DNA of 10,641 bases from JALUUH01 sp964636675 (GTDB lineage Bacteria; Pseudomonadota; Gammaproteobacteria; S012-40): positions 1-10,641 of the forward strand of contig CAZWUO010000131.1 in NCBI GenBank assembly GCA_964636675.1. The letters are read 5' to 3'. The notes beneath the pieces were generated by a model that did no database searches, was not told where the DNA came from, and saw only the letters and a program-made list of their open reading frames with translations. Positions 5,670 through 10,641 of this stretch are shown in pieces. Both the position numbers and the translations under genes were made by a program. The stretch's first letter is position 1; every line of letters begins with the position of its first letter.

Positions 5670-6959
5670 ATGCTACACAGATTAATTATATTGTTGTTAT
5701 TGAGCTTGGCGAGTCCAGGGATTGTGGTCGCTGCCGAGGGGCATGATCCTGACGCAGGACTCGACGATTTTTCCGGGATAGAAATCACGGAGGAAAAACA
5801 TGAGCATGCTGAGCAAGGTCATCAGCATGAACAAGAAGGTCATGTACATGCTGACGATGGGCATGAAGAACAAGGGCATGCAGAAAAAGGTCACGATGAT
5901 CGCGGTGCAGGTGGCGATGATGGTCACGGGCATGGCGAAGCCGCGAGCGATGTTGAATTGAGCGCCGCCCAGCGGCGTATTGCAGGTATTGAAACGATGA
6001 CGGTTAAGCGTCGAGCATTAGGTGATGTTATCAAGGTTCCTGGCGAAGCTATGTTGAATGCCTATCGTACGACGAAGGTCACCCCGCGCACGCCTGCGCA
6101 GGTAATGCAGCGGCATGCGCGTCTGGGTGATCACATCAAAAAAGGCCAACGTTTGATAACCCTCTCCAGCGTGGAGATGGCGCAAGCGCAAGGTGTTTTG
6201 ATGGGAGCGAATGTGGAGTTGCGTCGAGTAAAAAAACTCGGTAGCAAGGTTGTCTCAGAGAAGCGCTTTGTCGCTGCGCAAATCGCGTATCAACAAGCCT
6301 ACGCCAAAGTCAGCGCTTATGGCATGACTAAAAAACAGATTGAATCTTTGATCAAAACAGGGGATGCGACGCGGGCAACGGGCGAATTTCATCTGCTCTC
6401 GTTTCAAGACGGCACCGTTATTAGCGACGACTTTGTGGTGGGTGAGTTAATTCAACCGGGTTATGTATTGATGGAAATCAGTGACGAGTCGGTGCTCTGG
6501 GTTGAAGCTCGTTTGACGCCCGAAGATGCCGCGCGCATCGAGCTGGGATCACCCGCACGTATCCAGGCAGGCAAACATTGGTTGAGTGGCAAGGTCGCCC
6601 AAGCGCGACACACGCTGGATGAAACAACACGTACTTTAGCGGTACATATCGAAGTCGTAAACAGTCACGATAAGCTTCATCCCGGACAGTTTGTGACGGC
6701 GGTGATTGAGGGCAATAAAAAACGTCAAGGCCTGGTAGTGCCCGTTGCCGCCGTGTTGCGCAGTCCCGATGGTGATTGGCAGGTGTTTGTTGAAGCGGCT
6801 CCCGGTCGGTTTGAGCCACAGGAGATTGCGGTGCTTGATACGGTGGGAGATCAAATGCTGATCCAAGGCATCGCTGAAGGCACTACTATCGTTGCAAAAG
6901 GCGCGTTCTTTGTGCAGTCGGAAATGGCTAAAGGCGGATTTGATCCGCATAACCATTAA
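5670..6959 (+). CDS. czcB: CzcB-like periplasmic adaptor with His-rich N-terminus
   Basis: 429-residue membrane-fusion (periplasmic adaptor) subunit of an RND metal pump. It links the CzcA antiporter to the CzcC duct and may feed it metal. A signal peptide ends near residue 21 (VVA|AEG). Residues 25-88 hold 12 His in short GH, HEH and HGH units mixed with Asp and Glu, a clear metal-binding tract absent from drug-pump adaptors. The adaptor core follows: a barrel-sandwich half (about 116-168), an alpha hairpin (about 168-230), the second sandwich half (240-270), the beta-barrel with LWVEARLTPED (276-286) and a C-terminal membrane-proximal domain that includes HPGQFVTAVIEG (337-348). The chain ends FDPHNH, again His-rich, as in many CzcB proteins. 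The ATG has GGAGAA 6 bases upstream, overlapping the end of czcC. czcA begins 15 bp downstream. Confidence 0.9.
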   Translation: MLHRLIILLLLSLASPGIVVAAEGHDPDAGLDDFSGIEITEEKHEHAEQGHQHEQEGHVHADDGHEEQGHAEKGHDDRGAGGDDGHGHGEAASDVELSAAQRRIAGIETMTVKRRALGDVIKVPGEAMLNAYRTTKVTPRTPAQVMQRHARLGDHIKKGQRLITLSSVEMAQAQGVLMGANVELRRVKKLGSKVVSEKRFVAAQIAYQQAYAKVSAYGMTKKQIESLIKTGDATRATGEFHLLSFQDGTVISDDFVVGELIQPGYVLMEISDESVLWVEARLTPEDAARIELGSPARIQAGKHWLSGKVAQARHTLDETTRTLAVHIEVVNSHDKLHPGQFVTAVIEGNKKRQGLVVPVAAVLRSPDGDWQVFVEAAPGRFEPQEIAVLDTVGDQMLIQGIAEGTTIVAKGAFFVQSEMAKGGFDPHNH

Positions 6960-6960
6960 A

Positions 6961-6967
6961 AAGGGGG
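6961..6967 (+). promoter_or_regulatory. Ribosome binding site supporting the GTG start of czcA
   Basis: AAGGGGG lies 7 bases before the GTG at 6975. The resulting N-terminus, MLNTLINWSVTNRLLVV, matches the usual beginning of CzcA/CusA proteins, so the GTG is very likely the true start. Confidence 0.75.
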
Positions 6968-6974
6968 CTAGATC

Positions 6975-9900
6975 GTGTTAAATACATTAATCAATTGGTC
7001 AGTCACCAATCGTTTATTGGTGGTTATTGGCTTGCTGGCGCTAGCGGCGTCGGCTTCTATTGTTATTCCAAAACTTAATCTCGATGCGTTTCCTGATGTC
7101 ACGAATGTACAGGTTTCCATTAATACCGAAGCACCTGGCTTGGCCTCAGAAGAGGTTGAAAAACTCATCACCTTTCCCATCGAGGCGGTGATGTATGCGC
7201 TACCCGATGTGGAGCAAGTGCGCTCCATTTCGAAAACCGGTTTATCGGGTATCACCGTGGTGTTCAAAGAGGGCAAGGATATCTATTTTGCTCGGCAATT
7301 AGTTTTTGAGCGCCTGCAGTCAGCTAAAGAACTCATTCCGGATGGTGTTGGTACACCTGAAATTGGCCCGAATACTTCGGGTTTAGGTCAGGTCTATCAA
7401 TACATGTTGGTGGCGGATCCTGGCTCGGGTATCGATGCGATGGCATTGCGCAGCCTCAACGATTGGGTGGTTAAATTGCTGTTAATGCCGGTCGATGGCA
7501 TCACCGATGTGCTGTCTTTTGGTGGCGATGTACGCCAATACCAAGTCAATCTCAATCCCTCGCGTTTGCTGGCATATGGCCTGAGCCAACAAGATGTGAT
7601 CGATGCCTTGGAGAATAATAATTCCAATGCCGGTGGTTGGTATATGAATCGCGGCCAAGAGCAATTAGTGATTCGCGGCGTGGGGTGGTTGAGTCCCGAT
7701 GAACGTGGCTTGGCTGAATTGCGTCAAATTCCGTTGAAAACAGTCGATGGTACCGTGGTCACGGTGGCCCAGGTTGCAAACGTTATTTTGGGCAGTGAAA
7801 TACGCCAAGGCGCGGTGACCATGACCCGGCGCGATGCGCAAGGTCAAGCTGAGCCATTAGGCGAAGTTGTTGCTGGCATTGCCTTGAAACGCATGGGCTC
7901 GAATACCAAAAGTACGATTGACGGTATTAATAAACGCGTGGCCTTGATTGAGCAAGCCCTGCCCGAAGGTGTGCGCTTCGAGGCCTTTTATGATCAAGCG
8001 GATTTGATTACCCAAGCGGTTACCACCGTGGTGAATGCATTGCTGTTAGCATTTGTTTTCATCGTAGCGGTTTTGGCTTTGTTTTTGATGAACTTGAGCG
8101 CGACGTTTTTGGTACTGATTTCGATTCCTATTTCCATCGGCATTGCGTTAATGATCATGGCTTGGTTGGGACTTTCGGCTAACTTAATGTCACTCGGTGG
8201 TATCGCCGTAGCCATCGGAATGTTAGTGGATGGTTCCGTGGTGATGGTAGATAATATGTTTAAACATCTCACCCATCCCGATGCGATACACGATAAAGAA
8301 GTGCAGGCACGGGTGGGCAGTGCTGACCTTGATCCACACGATGTCAAACACGATAAGCACGGCATTGCATTTCGTTTGCAGCAAGCGGGTAAAGAAGTGG
8401 TACGCCCGATCTTTTTTGCCACCGCCATCATCTTGGTGGTCTTCATGCCTTTATTTAGTTTTGAAGGTGTTGAAGCAAAACTGTTTCAACCCATGGCGAT
8501 TAGTATTATGTTGGCGATTGTTGCTGCCTTGTTTGTGGCGTTAATCATTGTGCCCGCGTTAGCGACTTATTTATTCCGTCGCGGGGTGCGGGAGAAAGAA
8601 AGTTTTATTCTAAAGCCCTTGGATAAGCTTTATCGTCGCGGTTTAAGGTGGGCCTTAGCCCATAGTAAAATGGTCGTTAGCGGTGCGTTGTTGTTATTGG
8701 TTTCTGCGTTGGCCTTGGTGCCGTTCATTGGTACCGAGTTTGTGCCCGAACTGGAAGAAGGCACGATCAATCTGCGTGTCACCCTGGCGCCATCTTCGAG
8801 TCTGGATACTGCGCTCAGTGTTGCGCCGAAATTGGAAGCGATGTTATTGGAATTCCCTGAAGTCACCTATGCGTTAAGCCGCATTGGTCGACCAGAGATT
8901 GGTGGTGATCCGGAACCGGTTAACAATATTGAGATTTATATTGGTTTAAAACCGGTTAATGAATGGATCAGCGCAGATAACCGGCAAGCCTTGCAAAGTT
9001 TAATGGAGCAAAAACTGGAGCAACATCCGGGTTTACTGCTGAACTTTTCGCAGCCCATTGCGACGCGTGTCGATGAGTTGTTATCGGGCGTCAAAGCGCA
9101 GTTGGCGATTAAACTCTTTGGGCCGGACTTGGCCGTGTTGGCAGAAAAAGGCAAAGCGATAGAGCAAGCGATACAAAGTGTTGCTGGTGCACGAGATGTC
9201 GCCATGGAGCAAATCGCCGGGGAAGCCCAGTTAGTCGTGCGCCCTAATCGAGACCAGCTGTCGCGTTTTGGTTTAGCTGTGGGTGATGTCATGGCCGTAG
9301 TGCGCGATGGTTTGGGTGGTCGAGCGGCCGGGCAAATCATCAAAGGCAACGAACGTTATGACATCTATGTGCGTTTGGCGGAGTCTTTTCGTTCTAATCC
9401 GGACACTATCGCCGATTTGCGTCTGCAATCGCCCACAGGGGCATGGGTGCGCCTCGGGGATGTGGCACAAATCAGTATTGAGTCGGGTCCCCCGCAGGTG
9501 CGTCGCGACGACGTGCAGCGTCGGGTGGTGATTCAAGCCAATGTGCAAGGGCGAGATATGGGCAATGTGGTTGCGGATATCCGCCAAGCCATTGAGCAGC
9601 AAGTAGAGCTGCCACCCGGTTATTCGGTGGATATTGGCGGCCAGTTTGAAAATCAGCAGCGTGCGCAAAAACGCCTCAGCACCGTGGTGCCTATCTCCAT
9701 TGCCTTGATTGCTTTGTTGCTTTATTTTGCATTCAATTCTATGGGCCAGGCGATGTTGATTTTGCTCAACGTGCCGTTAGCTGTCATCGGTGGTGTGTTT
9801 GCGCTGTATTTTTCTGGTCAGTATCTATCGGTACCCAGTTCCATTGGTTTTATCACCTTGTTTGGGGTCGCGGTACTCAATGGTGTGGTGATGGTGGAAA

Positions 9901-10166
9901 GCATTAACCAGCGGATTAGCGATGGCCTGTCGGTTGCTGATGCCGTGTTCGACGGAGCGGTTTCACGCTTACGCCCCGTATTGATGACGGCTATCACCTC
10001 CGCCTTAGGTTTAATCCCCATGTTATTGTCAACCGGGGTAGGGGCCGAGATTCAAAAACCCTTGGCCACGGTGATCGTGGGTGGATTGTTAACCGCCACC
10101 TTTTTAACCTTGTTTGTATTGCCGAGCTTGTTTGCTTGGTTTTCCAAGGGCAAAGTCCAAGCCTGA
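6975..10166 (+). CDS. czcA: CzcA-like heavy-metal RND efflux transporter (HME-RND)
   Basis: 1063-residue inner-membrane proton/metal antiporter, full length for the family. It trimerises and expels metal through CzcB and CzcC. TM1 is at about 12-31, the first porter loop spans about 32-340, TM2-TM6 lie at about 346-533, TM7 near 566-585, the second porter loop at about 586-900 and TM8-TM12 at about 903-1055. Family landmarks include FPDVTNVQV (39-47), SGLGQVYQY (135-143), ATRVDELLSG (696-705) and GGQFENQQRA (888-897). The TM4 proton-relay signature reads GGIAVAIGMLVDGSVVMVDN (408-427). It keeps Asp419 but has Asp426 where most members have Glu, and lacks the DFG start of classical Zn/Co/Cd CzcA. 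This places it nearer the HME groups with a GGxAIAIG signature, so the substrate ion is open. A His-rich cytoplasmic loop (431-463) follows TM4. Confidence 0.92.
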   Translation: MLNTLINWSVTNRLLVVIGLLALAASASIVIPKLNLDAFPDVTNVQVSINTEAPGLASEEVEKLITFPIEAVMYALPDVEQVRSISKTGLSGITVVFKEGKDIYFARQLVFERLQSAKELIPDGVGTPEIGPNTSGLGQVYQYMLVADPGSGIDAMALRSLNDWVVKLLLMPVDGITDVLSFGGDVRQYQVNLNPSRLLAYGLSQQDVIDALENNNSNAGGWYMNRGQEQLVIRGVGWLSPDERGLAELRQIPLKTVDGTVVTVAQVANVILGSEIRQGAVTMTRRDAQGQAEPLGEVVAGIALKRMGSNTKSTIDGINKRVALIEQALPEGVRFEAFYDQADLITQAVTTVVNALLLAFVFIVAVLALFLMNLSATFLVLISIPISIGIALMIMAWLGLSANLMSLGGIAVAIGMLVDGSVVMVDNMFKHLTHPDAIHDKEVQARVGSADLDPHDVKHDKHGIAFRLQQAGKEVVRPIFFATAIILVVFMPLFSFEGVEAKLFQPMAISIMLAIVAALFVALIIVPALATYLFRRGVREKESFILKPLDKLYRRGLRWALAHSKMVVSGALLLLVSALALVPFIGTEFVPELEEGTINLRVTLAPSSSLDTALSVAPKLEAMLLEFPEVTYALSRIGRPEIGGDPEPVNNIEIYIGLKPVNEWISADNRQALQSLMEQKLEQHPGLLLNFSQPIATRVDELLSGVKAQLAIKLFGPDLAVLAEKGKAIEQAIQSVAGARDVAMEQIAGEAQLVVRPNRDQLSRFGLAVGDVMAVVRDGLGGRAAGQIIKGNERYDIYVRLAESFRSNPDTIADLRLQSPTGAWVRLGDVAQISIESGPPQVRRDDVQRRVVIQANVQGRDMGNVVADIRQAIEQQVELPPGYSVDIGGQFENQQRAQKRLSTVVPISIALIALLLYFAFNSMGQAMLILLNVPLAVIGGVFALYFSGQYLSVPSSIGFITLFGVAVLNGVVMVESINQRISDGLSVADAVFDGAVSRLRPVLMTAITSALGLIPMLLSTGVGAEIQKPLATVIVGGLLTATFLTLFVLPSLFAWFSKGKVQA

Positions 10167-10252
10167 GGAAAATATGCTTACCTGCTTTGAATAATTGCGC
10201 GGGAAAATAGTCGCGTGGGAATATCGATTGTTGCTTATTGAAATTTCGTCTG

Positions 10253-10278
10253 GGTTCCCACGGAGGGCCGTGGGAACC
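10253..10278. repeat. REP-like perfect hairpin after czcA
   Basis: GGTTCCCACGG (10253-10263) and CCGTGGGAACC (10268-10278) form an 11-bp perfect stem around the loop AGGG. GGTTCCCACG/CGTGGGAACC palindromes of this kind are, from memory, common dispersed extragenic repeats in several gammaproteobacteria. With no T tract behind it, it is more likely a REP-type element or mRNA stabiliser than an intrinsic terminator. Confidence 0.65.
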
Positions 10279-10280
10279 GG

Positions 10281-10433
10281 TTAACCTAGAATCCGCAGTT
10301 GGACGAGTTGAAGTGTGCAATTCGGCGCGTAGCGGGACTCACCTCCAGGATGAAAGCTTGATTCAGTCGTTAACTCTGGCATTTCAGTGAGTTATGTCAC
10401 GAGATTAGCGGTCAATTGCGGATTCTAGGTTAA
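10281..10433. mobile_element. MITE-like element with 17-bp inverted ends
   Basis: TTAACCTAGAATCCGCA (10281-10297) is the exact reverse complement of 10417-10433, and the match continues imperfectly inwards (GTTGGAC against GTCAAT). The 153-bp interval has no open reading frame. Short size, matched ends and lack of coding potential fit a miniature inverted-repeat element. The terminal TTAA at both ends could be part of the ends or a target duplication. The right end overlaps the first base of the CDF Shine-Dalgarno. Alternatively it is a large structured regulatory RNA region. Confidence 0.5.
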
Positions 10434-10448
10434 AGGAGTATTACCACG

Positions 10449-10641
10449 ATGGGGCATGAACACCACCATCACGCGACAGAAAACATGAACGATCGGCGTT
10501 TAATATTCGCCATTAGCATTAATATGCTACTAACCCTGGCCCAGGTCGTTGGTGGTATTCTCTCCGGCAGTCTGGCCTTGATTGCTGATGCCTTGCACAA
10601 TTTCAGTGATGCTGCCTCATTGTTGATTGCTTTAGTCGCGC
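10449..10641 (+). CDS. Cation diffusion facilitator (CDF) transporter, N-terminal part
   Basis: The first 64 codons of a CDF-family metal/proton antiporter (CzcD/ZitB/DmeF type), cut by the window end. The N-terminus has a cytoplasmic His cluster, MGHEHHHH (1-8). TM1 follows (about 17-38) with the family phrase VVGGILSGSLALIADALHNFSD, read as two overlapping parts at 33-47 and 41-54. TM2 carries D47-x2-H50-x3-D54; Asp47 and the HxxxD pair supply the transport-site metal ligands in CDF proteins. AAGGAG (10433-10438) lies 10 bases upstream. Such proteins export Zn2+, Co2+ or Cd2+ from cytoplasm to periplasm and commonly accompany czcCBA, which then clears the periplasm. The product beyond residue 64 is not visible, so the subtype stays open. 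Confidence 0.88.
   Translation, partial: MGHEHHHHATENMNDRRLIFAISINMLLTLAQVVGGILSGSLALIADALHNFSDAASLLIALVA

Larger units (their letters stand above)
10167..10448. other. Intergenic region between czcA and the CDF gene
   Basis: 282 bp without a gene. The first part (10167-10250) shows nothing clear. It then holds a perfect hairpin (10253-10278), an element with inverted ends (10281-10433) and the CDF ribosome binding site AAGGAG (10433-10438), 10 bases before its ATG. No canonical terminator after czcA is visible because the hairpin lacks a T tract, so read-through into the CDF gene is possible. Confidence 0.6.

Noticed and set aside
7994..8446. Minus-strand open frames within czcA (also 8936-9349 and 9273-9668)
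   Set aside because: They are low-complexity shadows of the czcA coding sequence; the sense frame matches a known family over its whole length.
10197..10225. Partial direct repeat (GCGCGGGAAAATA against TCGCGTGGGAATAT)
   Set aside because: Similarity is short and imperfect, and could be chance.
10371..10394. Small stem TAACTC/GAGTTA inside the inverted-repeat element
   Set aside because: Six base pairs around a 12-base loop is weak and has no T tract; it is noted only as possible internal structure.

Overview
The window looks like chromosomal DNA of a Gram-negative bacterium, most likely a gammaproteobacterium. It has lipoprotein and Sec signal peptides, a tripartite RND efflux system that needs an outer membrane, Shine-Dalgarno starts and mid-range GC. 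I cannot name the species from the sequence alone.

Left part (1-2489, minus strand): a 728-residue lipoprotein whose C-terminal two thirds is seven FG-GAP-like repeats, predicted to fold as a seven-bladed beta-propeller. Just downstream of it, at the window edge, lies the ribosome binding site and first 10 codons of a second minus-strand gene. Its leader and N-terminus closely match those of the first, so the two look like tandem paralogues. The coding sequence contains a run of eight G bases that could allow phase variation.

Middle (2490-3750, plus strand): two genes 45 bp apart. The first encodes an exported DUF442/TIGR01244-type phosphatase-like protein with an HCxxxxR motif. The second encodes a DUF4442 hot-dog-fold (thioesterase-like) protein. 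They have no clear link to the metal genes that follow.

Right part (about 3870-10641, plus strand): a heavy-metal resistance cluster. It holds a small exported His/Cys-containing protein (CzcI/CopL-like position), then czcC (outer-membrane channel), czcB (periplasmic adaptor with a His-rich N-terminus) and czcA (HME-RND proton/metal antiporter). The start of a cation diffusion facilitator (CDF) gene, cut by the window end, follows. czcC, czcB and czcA are tightly spaced and surely form one operon. The expected division of labour is that the CDF protein moves metal from cytoplasm to periplasm and CzcCBA carries periplasmic metal out of the cell. Between czcA and the CDF gene are a REP-like perfect hairpin and a 153-bp element with 17-bp inverted ends whose right end runs into the CDF ribosome binding site.

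Nothing here amounts to a wholly new system. The points most worth a second look are the paralogous propeller lipoproteins with the G8 tract, the atypical TM4 signature and His-rich loop of CzcA, the His/Tyr-Ser-Glu-rich small protein, and the inverted-repeat element at the CDF gene.
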